Below are positions 34,839-43,770 of a stretch of DNA of 47,483 nt, in pieces. Positions within the stretch are counted from its first letter, which is position 1. The number at the start of each line of letters is the position of its first letter. Source of the stretch: an uncultured Muribaculaceae bacterium (GTDB lineage: Bacteria > Bacteroidota > Bacteroidia > Bacteroidales > Muribaculaceae). The notes under the pieces were generated by a model that was not told the DNA's origin, made no database searches, and saw only the letters and a program-made list of their open reading frames with translations. Location: positions 1 to 47,483 of the forward strand of contig CAQFOZ010000015.1 of the NCBI GenBank assembly GCA_948788915.1, given 5' to 3'. The translations under genes and the position numbers were made by a program.

Positions 34839-35381
34839 TCATAATGAGATCAAGGTTCTACCCTTTTCTATTGCCTGCTCGTTAAGAGGGATCAATTTGT
34901 GATGACGCTCGGGGAGAGATTTCTTCAGACCCTTGATCACATTTTCCATTGGCAATTTATAAGGCATAGCCTCAAGTAAAGCACCCATCACCACCATGTT
35001 GTAAGCTTTGGAATTACCTATTTCCAAAGTTGCCTCCATGGCATCTATCGGGTATATCTTGATATCCTGACGATCCGGATGTTTGTGTATGCCATTCGTA
35101 TCGTAAATCAAGATACCATCTGTTTTAACTCTCGGACCGAATTTATCAAGGCTCTGCTGATTGAGAGCTATGACAATATCATACTTATCGAGTACCGGTG
35201 AAGATATCTTTTCATCGGAAAGTATCACAGTGACATTAGCTGTTCCACCACGTTGCTCCGGTCCGTAAGAGGGCATCCATGTAACCTCCTTGTCATCCAT
35301 CAACCCGGAATAAGCGAGAATCTTGCCCATAGACAAAACACCTTGCCCTCCAAATCCTGCTATAATAATCTCTTCTTTCAT
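34839..35381 (-). CDS. 2-oxoacid:ferredoxin oxidoreductase, gamma subunit
   Basis: A 180-residue gamma subunit of a CoA-acylating 2-oxoacid:ferredoxin oxidoreductase. The N-terminal IIIAGFGGQGVLSMGKILA and the PSYGPEQRGGTANVTVILSD segment are diagnostic of the PorG/KorC/VorC family, which helps bind CoA. Last gene of a four-gene leftward operon in the order ferredoxin, alpha, beta, gamma. An inverted repeat GATCTCA/TGAGATC (34804-34851) spans its stop codon. Confidence 0.9.
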   Translation of the reverse strand: MKEEIIIAGFGGQGVLSMGKILAYSGLMDDKEVTWMPSYGPEQRGGTANVTVILSDEKISSPVLDKYDIVIALNQQSLDKFGPRVKTDGILIYDTNGIHKHPDRQDIKIYPIDAMEATLEIGNSKAYNMVVMGALLEAMPYKLPMENVIKGLKKSLPERHHKLIPLNEQAIEKGRTLISL

Positions 35382-35398
35382 GCTGTTTGAGATTTGTC

Positions 35399-36175
35399 TT
35401 ATTCTACTGTGTTTTTTAAATCACCAAGCGGATATTTTGGGAACATATTTTCCTCCATCCACTTATTAGCTTTCTCTGGAGTAAGTTTCCAGCCGGAGTT
35501 ACAGGTAGCCACAACTTCCACAACAGAAGTGCCCTTTTTCGCCATTGCATTCTCGAAAGCTTTCTTTAGAGCGGCTTTTGTTTTGCGCACAGCCGCAGGA
35601 GTATGTACGGCCTGACGGGTAACATAACATGTACCATCAAGAATCGCCATAAGATTCGTAATCTCAAGAGGATGTCCGTTAAGATCCACACGACGGCCAT
35701 ATGGTGTTGTCGCTGTTTTTTGCCCGATAAGGGTTGTCGGAGCCATCTGTCCGCCAGTCATACCGTAAATTGCATTGTTGACAAACACCATTACAATATT
35801 TTCACCACGATTTGCCGCATGAATGGATTCCGCAGTACCTATCGCAGACATATCTCCATCTCCCTGATAAGTAAACACTGCATTATCCGGCCACAGGCGA
35901 GATATAGCGGTTGCTACAGCCGGAGCACGTCCGTGAGCCGCTTCCACCCAGTCTACATCAATATAATTATAAGCAAACACAGCACAACCAACCGGAGAAA
36001 TACCGACAGTCTTTTCAGTAAGACCCATTTCCTGTATTACCTCGGCAAGAAGTTTATGAATCACACCATGACTGCAACCAGGGCAGTAATGCATGTGGAC
36101 CTCTTCAAGAAGCTCAGGTTTGCTGTAAACCTTATTTTCCTCGCATATAATATCTTTGATTTCCATTTCTTGCAT
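35399..36175 (-). CDS. 2-oxoacid:ferredoxin oxidoreductase, TPP-binding beta subunit
   Basis: A 258-residue beta subunit that binds thiamine pyrophosphate and a metal. Features: MHYCPGCSHGVIHK at the N-terminus, HGRAPAVATAISRLWP, and the TPP motif GDGDMSAIGTAESIHAANRGENIVMVFVNNAIYGMTGGQMAPTT (GDG...NN with the metal ligands). In VOR/KOR enzymes it decarboxylates branched-chain 2-oxoacids or 2-oxoglutarate. The substrate cannot be decided from sequence alone. It is 12 nt after the alpha subunit. Confidence 0.92.
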   Translation of the reverse strand: MQEMEIKDIICEENKVYSKPELLEEVHMHYCPGCSHGVIHKLLAEVIQEMGLTEKTVGISPVGCAVFAYNYIDVDWVEAAHGRAPAVATAISRLWPDNAVFTYQGDGDMSAIGTAESIHAANRGENIVMVFVNNAIYGMTGGQMAPTTLIGQKTATTPYGRRVDLNGHPLEITNLMAILDGTCYVTRQAVHTPAAVRKTKAALKKAFENAMAKKGTSVVEVVATCNSGWKLTPEKANKWMEENMFPKYPLGDLKNTVE

Positions 36176-36187
36176 TATTAGGAGTGA

Positions 36188-37273
36188 TTATTTGTTGATA
36201 ATTTTCTCTTCAAGAGCATTCACCACCTCTTCGGGGCTGGGGATAATACCACCCATGCGTCCAAAATGTTCAACCGGGAGCGAATCATGTACCGAAAGGC
36301 GCACATCTTCTATCATCTGACCTGCATTCAGTTCAACTACCAATATACCTTTCTTCCCTTTAGCAGCTTCTTCAATGGCCTTGGTCGGGAATGGCCACAA
36401 CGTGATTGGTCTAATGATACCCACTTTAATCCCTTTTTCAGCAGCAAGCTCACGAGCCTTGTCGCAAATACGAGCTACCGAGCCGAATGCCACCATCAGA
36501 TAATCTGCATCCTTAACATCTATCTCTTCCCAACGGGTTTCATTATTCTCGATCTCTCTGTAACGGGCCTGAAGCATATTATTGATCTCTTCCATCTTGG
36601 AAGATTCCAGTTCAAGAGATGTGATGACATTACGCTTGCGGCCATTAACACGGCCATTGGCAGCCCACGGGCATTGCTCACGAATCTCCTCCTCTGTACG
36701 ACGTTTACGTTGCTCGGGGAGCACAACTTTCTCCATCATCTGCCCGACTATTCCGTCAGCAAGAATCATTGCCGGGTTTCTATATTTAAATGCCAGATCA
36801 AATCCGAGTCCAACAAAATCAACCATTTCCTGAACAGTAGACGGTGCCAGCACAATAAGATGATAGTCGCCATGACCACCGCCCTTTGTGGCTTGGAAAT
36901 AATCTGCCTGAGAAGGCTGGATCGTACCCAGACCGGGACCGCCACGCATCACGTTCAATACAAGTGCAGGAAGAGAGGCTCCGGCCATATATGATATACC
37001 CTCCTGTTTCAGGCTGACACCTGGAGAGGAGGATGAAGTCATCACCGCCTTACCGGTAGAAGCTGCTCCATAAACCATGTTTATAGCAGCCACTTCCGAC
37101 TCCGCCTGTAATACCACCATACCAGTAGTTTCCCACGGCATAAGTTCCTCAAGAGTCTCAAGAACCTCCGATTGCGGAGTAATGGGGTAACCGAAATATC
37201 CGTCGCAACCATATCTGATCGCAGCATGGGCTATCGCCTCGTTCCCCTTCATTAATCTCACTTCTTCTTTCAT
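36188..37273 (-). CDS. vorB: 2-oxoacid:ferredoxin oxidoreductase, alpha subunit (VorB/KorA type)
   Basis: A 361-residue alpha subunit, usually annotated VorB (3-methyl-2-oxobutanoate dehydrogenase subunit) in Bacteroidetes. The N-terminus has GNEAIAHAAIRYGCDGYFGYPITPQSEV, then LQAESEVAAINMVYGAASTGKAVMTSSSSPG, with the pyrimidine-binding Glu. Domain II follows with GSVARICDKARELAAEKGIKVGIIRPITLWPFP. With the other three subunits it forms acyl-CoA and reduced ferredoxin, or runs in reverse to make 2-oxoacids for amino-acid synthesis in anaerobes. Preference between valine-derived 2-oxoacids and 2-oxoglutarate is not resolved. Confidence 0.88.
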   Translation of the reverse strand: MKEEVRLMKGNEAIAHAAIRYGCDGYFGYPITPQSEVLETLEELMPWETTGMVVLQAESEVAAINMVYGAASTGKAVMTSSSSPGVSLKQEGISYMAGASLPALVLNVMRGGPGLGTIQPSQADYFQATKGGGHGDYHLIVLAPSTVQEMVDFVGLGFDLAFKYRNPAMILADGIVGQMMEKVVLPEQRKRRTEEEIREQCPWAANGRVNGRKRNVITSLELESSKMEEINNMLQARYREIENNETRWEEIDVKDADYLMVAFGSVARICDKARELAAEKGIKVGIIRPITLWPFPTKAIEEAAKGKKGILVVELNAGQMIEDVRLSVHDSLPVEHFGRMGGIIPSPEEVVNALEEKIINK

Positions 37274-37294
37274 ATTTTTGGTGTGATTTTACAA

Positions 37295-37525
37295 TTAATC
37301 TATACGCTTGCGATACACTTCGATGCAAGCATCAGGACAAACGAGCGCACATGAGCTACACCCGATACAATTCTCAGGATTTACCATATACGCAAAATGA
37401 TAACCGCGATCGTTCACTTCACTGGGCTGAAGCGACAGAGTGTTAGTGGGACATGCCACCACACACAGATTACAGCCCTTGCACCTGGCTATATTGACTG
37501 TAACCGCCCCTCTTATTTTTGCCAT
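37295..37525 (-). CDS. 4Fe-4S ferredoxin subunit of the oxidoreductase
   Basis: A 76-residue protein with two CxxCxxCxxxCP clusters: CKGCNLCVVACP and CIGCSSCALVCP. It serves as the delta/ferredoxin subunit carrying electrons from the TPP centre. The start is set at ATG 37523-37525 (MAKIRGAVTVNIARC); the frame's upstream extension to 37591 crosses the predicted transcription start. First gene of the operon. Confidence 0.9.
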   Translation of the reverse strand: MAKIRGAVTVNIARCKGCNLCVVACPTNTLSLQPSEVNDRGYHFAYMVNPENCIGCSSCALVCPDACIEVYRKRID

Positions 37526-37557
37526 TGTTATTGATGTTTTTATGGTTAGATTTATCT

Positions 37558-37627
37558 GAACCGGTTCAAAACCGATTTCATGACAATTCACTCAGCAAAT
37601 ATAACATTTTTCCAATTCTATTCCAAT
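37558..37627 (-). promoter_or_regulatory. VOR/KOR operon promoter and leader palindrome
   Basis: On the minus strand, -33-like ATTG (37624-37627) and -7 TATATTTG (37596-37603) are separated by 20 nt, with transcription expected from about 37591. The leader contains a perfect 10-bp palindrome GAACCGGTTC (37558-37567), which could be an operator. The -33 lies within a short direct repeat of TTCCAATTCTA (37610-37631). Confidence 0.6.
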
Positions 37628-37680
37628 TCTATTCCAAAATCTTTTACAAATAAGAAACTGTTTAAATTTAAGTCGGAATA

Positions 37681-38631
37681 TCAATCAACCGGATATTCGT
37701 CAAATGCGAAAAGGACAGTGGACAGATATCTTTCTCCGGTATCAGGAAGAATTGCTACAATAGTTTTACCGGTGTTCTCAACTTTTTTAGCCTCACGAAT
37801 GGCAACAGCCAGAGCGGCCCCCGAAGATATTCCGACCAACAGGCCCTCAGTTTTTGCAAGGAGACGTGATGTACGAATAGCTTCATTGTCAGAAACCGTA
37901 ACAATCTCATCCACGACCGCAGCATTGTAATTTCCGGGAACAAAACCGGCACCGATCCCCTGAATCTTATGCGGACCGGGAGCATTACCAGACAAAACCG
38001 AGGATGTTTCAGGCTCAACAGCTATTGCTTTTATAGCAGGATTATGCGACTTGAGTGTTTCAGCGGTTCCACTAAGCGTACCACCAGTTCCTACTCCAGC
38101 TATAAAGATATCTACATTTCCATCGGTATCTTCCCAAATCTCTTTTCCGGTTGTATTCCGGTGTGCCGCAGGATTCGCAGGATTTTCAAATTGCTGGAGG
38201 ATTACAGAGTCTGGATTTTCTGCTTTCAATTCCAGCGCTTTATCAATAGCGCCCTTCATCCCATCCGCACCGGGGGTCAACACAAGAGTTGCACCCAATG
38301 CCTTGAGTAAATTCTGGCGCTCCATGCTCATAGTCTCAGGCATTGTAAGAATAAGTTTATAACCCTTTACAGATGCTACCCATGCCAGGCCAATACCGGT
38401 ATTGCCACTTGTAGGCTCTATTATAAGTCCACCCGGCTTCAATGTTCCATTTTTCTCTGCATCTTCTATCATGGCAAACGCAACTCTATCCTTCACACTC
38501 CCTCCGGGATTAAAATATTCAAGTTTTACGAGTATATGTGCTTTGAGATTTTCCAGCTTCTCAATACCTTCCAGCTCCATTATAGGGGTATGTCCGATCA
38601 ATTCGGTAAGGTTTTTATAAATTTTCTTCAT
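37681..38631 (-). CDS. cysK: Cysteine synthase A (O-acetylserine sulfhydrylase)
   Basis: A 316-residue PLP enzyme making cysteine from O-acetylserine and sulfide. PLP lysine is K47 in NPGGSVKDRVA. The substrate loop TSGNTGIGLAW, phosphate-binding GTGGTLSGTAE and SSGAA are all present. It is close to E. coli CysK in length and motifs, without the extra N-terminal heme region of cystathionine beta-synthases. It lies 79 nt downstream of the sirtuin gene on the same strand. No clear promoter was found between them. Confidence 0.95.
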   Translation of the reverse strand: MKKIYKNLTELIGHTPIMELEGIEKLENLKAHILVKLEYFNPGGSVKDRVAFAMIEDAEKNGTLKPGGLIIEPTSGNTGIGLAWVASVKGYKLILTMPETMSMERQNLLKALGATLVLTPGADGMKGAIDKALELKAENPDSVILQQFENPANPAAHRNTTGKEIWEDTDGNVDIFIAGVGTGGTLSGTAETLKSHNPAIKAIAVEPETSSVLSGNAPGPHKIQGIGAGFVPGNYNAAVVDEIVTVSDNEAIRTSRLLAKTEGLLVGISSGAALAVAIREAKKVENTGKTIVAILPDTGERYLSTVLFAFDEYPVD

Positions 38632-38710
38632 ATTATCTTATGTATTAGACCACAAGTCTCTATTAAATATTATAAGTTAATCAAGTAATAATAAATGATA
38701 GTTTAAATGT

Positions 38711-39421
38711 TTAATCAGTTTCCAAGAGTATGTGTTCAAGCTTTTTCATTCCTTCCGTTGCGGTCGCCTTTATCACAGTCAAGCCCGGCACTCCTGCTAT
38801 AGACGCGGGATTAGGATCTATATAATAAACTGGAACATCAGGTCTCACGTATTGTATAAGACCGGCAGCAGGATAGACCACAAGAGATGTTCCGATAACA
38901 ACAAAAATATCGGCTTTATGCACCAGCTCCACTGCCTTCTCTATATTAGGAACCGGTTCTTGGAAAAACACGATATGCGGACGCATCGGATCGCCATTAC
39001 GGCCTCTTGTAGCAGGAGATGTTTCAAGATGGTCAATATCAAGAGATTCAATATAATCCGGATTACGCACACTTCGAATCTTCATGAGTTCACCATGAAG
39101 ATGAAGCACTTTGCCACTTCCTGCACGTTCATGAAGATCATCTACATTCTGTGTAATCACATAAACATCATAATACTTTTCCAGATCCGCAAGTGCCCTG
39201 TGCGCATCATTTGGCAAGGCTTTGACCAATTGCTTACGTCGCTCATTATAGAATCTGTGAATCAGTTCGGGATCCCGGGCAAAGCCATCCGCAGACGCCA
39301 CCTGCATCACTGGATAATTTTCCCACAGTCCTCCGGCATCACGAAAGGTTGTTATTCCACTTTCGGCACTGATTCCCGCACCGGTAGACACTACAAGTAT
39401 CGGTTTATTATATTTTTTCAT
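38711..39421 (-). CDS. Sir2-family NAD-dependent deacylase (sirtuin), zinc-cysteine-free
   Basis: A 236-residue sirtuin that removes acyl groups from lysine using NAD. Features: GAGISAESGITTFRDAGGLW (14-33), TQNVDDLHERAG, catalytic His109 in HLHGEL, and GTSLVVYPAA. The Y58-x-x-R61 pair marks the SIRT5/CobB class III sirtuins, which prefer succinyl or malonyl lysine. Unlike E. coli CobB it has no CxxC pairs; the protein contains no cysteine at all, so the structural zinc site is absent. It is divergent from nhaD across a 160-bp gap. Confidence 0.9.
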   Translation of the reverse strand: MKKYNKPILVVSTGAGISAESGITTFRDAGGLWENYPVMQVASADGFARDPELIHRFYNERRKQLVKALPNDAHRALADLEKYYDVYVITQNVDDLHERAGSGKVLHLHGELMKIRSVRNPDYIESLDIDHLETSPATRGRNGDPMRPHIVFFQEPVPNIEKAVELVHKADIFVVIGTSLVVYPAAGLIQYVRPDVPVYYIDPNPASIAGVPGLTVIKATATEGMKKLEHILLETD

Positions 39422-39474
39422 ATCTTTTTAGAGAATTAATAAGGTGCTATATTCCCTGTAATTTATACTCTTTA

Positions 39475-39482
39475 CAAAAATA
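39475..39482 (-). promoter_or_regulatory. Possible -7 element of sirtuin gene
   Basis: TATTTTTG on the minus strand fits TAnnTTTG at a suitable distance from the start codon, but no -33 TTTG is found at the usual 20-nt spacing, so it is a weak call. Confidence 0.35.
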
Positions 39483-39537
39483 ACAATTTTACTGAAATTT
39501 TAATTACGGAATTTTTTCTTTAATAAGAATTTTTCTT

Positions 39538-39545
39538 TAATTTTG
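39538..39545 (+). promoter_or_regulatory. -7 element of nhaD, decides start codon
   Basis: TAATTTTG fits the -7 consensus; the -33 region is only T-rich. Transcription would start near 39550. This rules out the alternative TTG start at 39543 and favours the ATG at 39582. Confidence 0.5.
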
Positions 39546-39581
39546 CGTCTCATTCCTAAAACTTTATTCCTTACATCCGCC

Positions 39582-40973
39582 ATGGTTACCGCCCTGATCA
39601 TCATCTTTATAATAGGCTATCTCGCGATAGCCTTGGAGCATCCGCTTCGTGTAGACAAAACCGCCTCGGCATTGCTTCTCGGCATGCTAATGTGGATAAT
39701 ATATGCGATGGGAGCCGAATCAATTGTCCCTCAGGTTGCAGGAGAAAAATTCGCACATTTCCTGCAGAACCACCCCGAGTTGATTTCCAGTTCAAAGCAT
39801 ATGCAAGCACTTGAATATGTTCTGAATGTGGATATAATAGAACATCTTGGAGATATCATGCAAACACTGCTATTCCTTATCGGGGCAATGACAATTGTAG
39901 AAATGATTGATGTTCATGGGGGGTTCCGCGTGATCACAGACCGCATCAACACCCGCAACAAGGTAAAATTACTATGGGTGATAGGGCTTATCACTTTCTT
40001 TATGTCGGCAATACTCGACAACCTCACCACTACCATAGTGATGCTTATGCTGCTCCGCAAACTGATCACACAGAAAAAAGAACGATGGCTTTATGCCGGA
40101 GCAATTGTAATAGCGGCCAATTCAGGTGGCGCGTGGAGCCCTATCGGAGATGTCACCACGATCATGTTATGGGTAAACGGAAATGTCACCGCACCCACGC
40201 TTTTGTCCTACGTATTGCTACCCTCACTTGTTTCAATGATAATACCATTTATTTTTGTATCAAGGAAACTCAAAGGGGAACTCCCTCCTCGAGATGTCGT
40301 TGTGGAAACCAACTCATTCATCACGTCGGGTCAACGAAACGCAATATTCTGGTTAGGAGTGAGCGGCTTGATTTTTGTTCCAATATTCAAAACGTTCACT
40401 CATCTTCCTCCATTTGTAGGTATGCTTTTTGTGCTTGGTGCCCTTTGGGTATTTACCGAGATCTTTTATAATTCCAAAATGCTTGAACAAGCCAAAGAAC
40501 TGCGCCTTCCTAAAGTAATATCGCGTGTGGACATGCCGTCAATACTATTCTTTTTAGGGATATTAATGGCTGTAGCGGTGCTTCAGTCAACCGGTATTCT
40601 CTCGGCCACGGCACAATACCTCAACGACGAGATCCATAATGTGACCCTTATAGCTTCAGTACTGGGAGTTCTATCCTCAGTCATAGACAACGTTCCGCTT
40701 GTTGCCGCGGCAATAGGGATGTATCCTATCCAAAGTCCTGATGCAGTAGGCTATGCCGCCAACTTTATGTGTGACGGCATGTTTTGGGAGCTCATGTCAT
40801 TTTGTGCAGGTGTAGGAGGATCCATCCTGATCATAGGATCCGCCGCAGGGGTGATTGCCATGGGTATTGAAAAAATCAGCTTCGGCTGGTATCTGAAAAA
40901 TTTCAGCTGGCTTGCTTTCGTAGGATATTGTTGCGGCATAGGTGTATATATTGTCGAAAAATTATTATTTTAG
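39582..40973 (+). CDS. nhaD: Na+/H+ antiporter NhaD
   Basis: A 463-residue membrane protein of the NhaD/ion-transporter superfamily with about twelve hydrophobic segments. It exports sodium in exchange for protons. Conserved features: SAILDNLTTTIVMLMLL, IVIAANSGGAWSPIGDVTTIMLW, and the inverted-topology partner SSVIDNVPLVAAAIGMY, with the buried Asp-Asn pairs expected to bind the cation. The start at ATG 39582 is chosen because an upstream TTG frame extends into the promoter. It is followed 48 nt later by a glycosyltransferase gene. Confidence 0.9.
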   Translation: MVTALIIIFIIGYLAIALEHPLRVDKTASALLLGMLMWIIYAMGAESIVPQVAGEKFAHFLQNHPELISSSKHMQALEYVLNVDIIEHLGDIMQTLLFLIGAMTIVEMIDVHGGFRVITDRINTRNKVKLLWVIGLITFFMSAILDNLTTTIVMLMLLRKLITQKKERWLYAGAIVIAANSGGAWSPIGDVTTIMLWVNGNVTAPTLLSYVLLPSLVSMIIPFIFVSRKLKGELPPRDVVVETNSFITSGQRNAIFWLGVSGLIFVPIFKTFTHLPPFVGMLFVLGALWVFTEIFYNSKMLEQAKELRLPKVISRVDMPSILFFLGILMAVAVLQSTGILSATAQYLNDEIHNVTLIASVLGVLSSVIDNVPLVAAAIGMYPIQSPDAVGYAANFMCDGMFWELMSFCAGVGGSILIIGSAAGVIAMGIEKISFGWYLKNFSWLAFVGYCCGIGVYIVEKLLF

Positions 40974-41021
40974 CGGGAACTAAAAGTATGGTGTTTCTAA
41001 ACTACAGTTTCTAAGAAAATA

Positions 41022-42185
41022 ATGAATATTGGTTTTGATGGAAAGAGAGCAGTCCTGAACATGACAGGGTTAGGTAATTATTCCCGGCTTGTTATTGAAA
41101 GAATTGCCGAGGAGTATCCCCGCGACATGCTCAACATATATACTCCAAAACTGAGCGACAATCCCCGTCTTGACAATATCAGACAGCTACATAACATATC
41201 ATTTCATCTCCCTCCCCAATTTGCATTCCACGGGGGTTTATGGCGTTCATTCGGTGTCACCAATAATCTTCGGGCAGACGGAGTAGATATTTACCACGGA
41301 CTCAGCAACGAACTTCCCTTGAACATACATGGGGCACATATTCCAAGCGTTGTGACGATTCACGACGTGATATACCGCACAATGCCCGAATGCTATAAAC
41401 CGATAGACAGAAAGATATATGATTTCAAATATGGGAAATCATGTCTCAATGCCACACGGATCATAGCAGTCAGTGAATGCACCAAACGCGATATAGTCCG
41501 GTTCTATGGTGTTTCCGAGAACAAAATCGATGTCATCTATCAAGGATGCGATGAGTCATTCCGAAAAAAATGGGATACGAATGATCTCAAGCAACTACAT
41601 GAAAGGCTCCATTTACCTGAAAAATATCTTCTACAGGTTGGCACAATAGAGAAGCGCAAGAATCTTGAGCTTACCATACGCGCACTGTCGTCAATTGATA
41701 GCGACATCCCCTTGGTAATTATTGGCCGGGACCATCACGGCTATCTTGACTATATCACCAGAATTGCAAAAGAGCTTGGTGTCTACTCAAGACTTAAATT
41801 CTATAAGAATCTACCCTTCAAGGATCTACCCGGTCTATATCAAGGAGCTGAAATCGTGTTGTATCCCTCAAAATATGAAGGGTTTGGCATCCCCGTACTT
41901 GAGGGACTTGAAAGCGAGAGGCCTGTAATCGCAGCCACAGGCTCATGTCTGGAAGAAGCAGGCGGCGATCAGACTGTTTATGTCAACCCCGACAATCCAA
42001 GAGAGTTGACGGAAGCTATCAATGCCATCCTGACAGGAGAGGCAGATACCGAGAGAATGATAAAAGCGGGTAAGATTTATGCCACCCGCTTCGATACAAA
42101 GAACATGGCTTCAAAGATCATGGACACATATGAAAAAGCCATATCCTCTTATTCCGATTATCAAGGATCAAAACAACGTCCTTAA
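41022..42185 (+). CDS. GT4-family glycosyltransferase
   Basis: A 387-residue GT-B fold transferase. The N-terminal acceptor domain begins MNIGFDGKRAVLNMTGLGNYSRLV with the glycine loop. The C-terminal donor domain has QVGTIEKRKNLELTIRAL and the EX7E motif in YEGFGIPVLEGLESERPVIA. It probably adds a sugar from a nucleotide donor to a surface glycan or lipid intermediate; donor and acceptor are not determinable here. The gene is alone, rightward, and faces the lipoprotein gene from the other side with a 15-nt gap. Confidence 0.88.
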   Translation: MNIGFDGKRAVLNMTGLGNYSRLVIERIAEEYPRDMLNIYTPKLSDNPRLDNIRQLHNISFHLPPQFAFHGGLWRSFGVTNNLRADGVDIYHGLSNELPLNIHGAHIPSVVTIHDVIYRTMPECYKPIDRKIYDFKYGKSCLNATRIIAVSECTKRDIVRFYGVSENKIDVIYQGCDESFRKKWDTNDLKQLHERLHLPEKYLLQVGTIEKRKNLELTIRALSSIDSDIPLVIIGRDHHGYLDYITRIAKELGVYSRLKFYKNLPFKDLPGLYQGAEIVLYPSKYEGFGIPVLEGLESERPVIAATGSCLEEAGGDQTVYVNPDNPRELTEAINAILTGEADTERMIKAGKIYATRFDTKNMASKIMDTYEKAISSYSDYQGSKQRP

Positions 42186-42200
42186 CAATTTCCAAGAGTA

Positions 42201-43628
42201 TTATTCCTGTGGTTCCGGTGCAGGGACATAGGCACCAAGTGTTGGCAGACTCATATTACGGTATTCTCCATACATGTCTATCTGCAAAGGAGATGAAAGG
42301 AATGCAGGATTTCCCATATTTATCACAGGGGAATCATATGCGACATGGTAATTGAAATAATATTTAGGACGATCCGTGAGAAATATTGGATCGCAATCCC
42401 ACAGACAATCTATAAAATTATCATCATTATTTCCCTCTGATTTAAAAGATACATTCCTGAAAAACACATTGGAATCTGTTAAATCTCCAATATTAAGATC
42501 TTTTGACAGACCATATATAATACTGTTTTCAAATTCTGCCCTCATCAAAGGGTTCGTGTTGTCAGACTCTTCCAGATGTTTCGGAATACAATGATACAGG
42601 CAAAGCAAGGGTTCCGTAATTGCCGAAAACAGATAGTTGTTGGCGATTGTACACTGCACAAAATTATTGACCCCTCCGCTAAGACTTACCACAGCCTCCG
42701 CAGACTCGGAGAAACATGCTCCAAGCGCCTCAATTTTTGCGTATTTCGCTTCAAAAGCATGGCTTTGGGAGTTGTGAAGCCATGAATTATAAATTCTTAG
42801 TTTCAGTAAAGATGTGTTACCGCAAGAATCTACACGCAGCCCGTCTGTCGTTGAACGCATATCAACATACTCAAACTTATTATCGAAAGACTCAGATGAT
42901 ATCCGCACGCCTTTCCATTGTCCGGACAATATATCATACCCCACATCCGGAAGCACATTGTCAAGTCTGTCACCCCTCATCTGAATCAATTTTCCGGGAG
43001 CCCCGGTTGCATCAATACGCCCGTGCACAATAAGCTCCGCTCCCTCATGGAAAAGCAACCGTACATCAGGATCAATACTCAAGGTAGCACCTTTATCCAC
43101 GACAAGAGAATCAAACACGACATACGGACGTTCCGTTGTAAGACGCATATCCTGTGTAATACGGGTAGCTTTAAAACGGGTTACATTCTGTCCATACGCC
43201 TCAAGAAGCACGGTTTGTGTCACGCCATTAGTAACAAACTCAAGTTCATCCTCCACTCTATAAGGTTCATTATCTGAAGTTGAAGGCAAAAGACATTCTA
43301 TGAACATAAATATGGAGTCTTCCTTCCAGATCTCAACATCATGGAATTCCTTCCCACATACGCCATCAACGTTAATTTGAAATTTTGAATCTGAATTTTT
43401 AAGACGAATCGAAGAAATAACAATGCCTTTCTTTGCGCGGTTTGCTACAACAAGACGGGCTGTCGGGGTTCCCAAATCAGTAAAAACAGTATCAAAGTTG
43501 ACTGTGTCCCTTGAAAAAGAGAGCACATCCGTAGGGGAGGAACTGAACGAATCGCTTATGCAAGATGTTCCGCACAATCCCCAAATAGTTATTACTACTA
43601 TAGAAACAAAAAAGAAAAATGGTCTCAT
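42201..43628 (-). CDS. Lipoprotein with parallel beta-helix-like repeats
   Basis: A 475-residue exported protein with a hydrophobic signal (1-20) and a candidate lipobox cysteine at residue 23 (GTSC). An N-terminal immunoglobulin-like region precedes a middle region rich in short Ile/Val/Asn repeats that resembles right-handed parallel beta-helix proteins (about residues 165-420). It ends with a PDLGAYVP-type tail (LPTLGAYVPAPEPQE). Similar lipoproteins are widespread in Bacteroidales with unknown role, possibly glycan binding at the outer membrane. No promoter consensus was found upstream. Confidence 0.8.
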   Translation of the reverse strand: MRPFFFFVSIVVITIWGLCGTSCISDSFSSSPTDVLSFSRDTVNFDTVFTDLGTPTARLVVANRAKKGIVISSIRLKNSDSKFQINVDGVCGKEFHDVEIWKEDSIFMFIECLLPSTSDNEPYRVEDELEFVTNGVTQTVLLEAYGQNVTRFKATRITQDMRLTTERPYVVFDSLVVDKGATLSIDPDVRLLFHEGAELIVHGRIDATGAPGKLIQMRGDRLDNVLPDVGYDILSGQWKGVRISSESFDNKFEYVDMRSTTDGLRVDSCGNTSLLKLRIYNSWLHNSQSHAFEAKYAKIEALGACFSESAEAVVSLSGGVNNFVQCTIANNYLFSAITEPLLCLYHCIPKHLEESDNTNPLMRAEFENSIIYGLSKDLNIGDLTDSNVFFRNVSFKSEGNNDDNFIDCLWDCDPIFLTDRPKYYFNYHVAYDSPVINMGNPAFLSSPLQIDMYGEYRNMSLPTLGAYVPAPEPQE

Positions 43629-43698
43629 ATATAAAAAAACGTCTTGCGCGCGTTCATATTATAGAGAAATAGACTTTAACCAAAAATGATGTTAACAA

Positions 43699-43756
43699 GG
43701 CTTATTCAAGAAACTGTTTAATTATATTTTCGAGGAATTTAAACAGTTTCCAAGCC
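43699..43756. repeat. Inverted repeat upstream of lpxB
   Basis: GGCTT (43699-43703) and GAAACTGTTT (43710-43719) pair with AAACAGTTTC (43741-43750) and AAGCC (43752-43756), with a loop of about 20 nt. It ends 14 nt before the lpxB start codon, so it would form a leader hairpin, or it may be the terminator of something to its left. The AT-rich loop contains TTTTCGAGGAATTT, similar to part of hairpin copy C. Confidence 0.6.
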
Positions 43757-43770
43757 TCCAAAACGTACTT

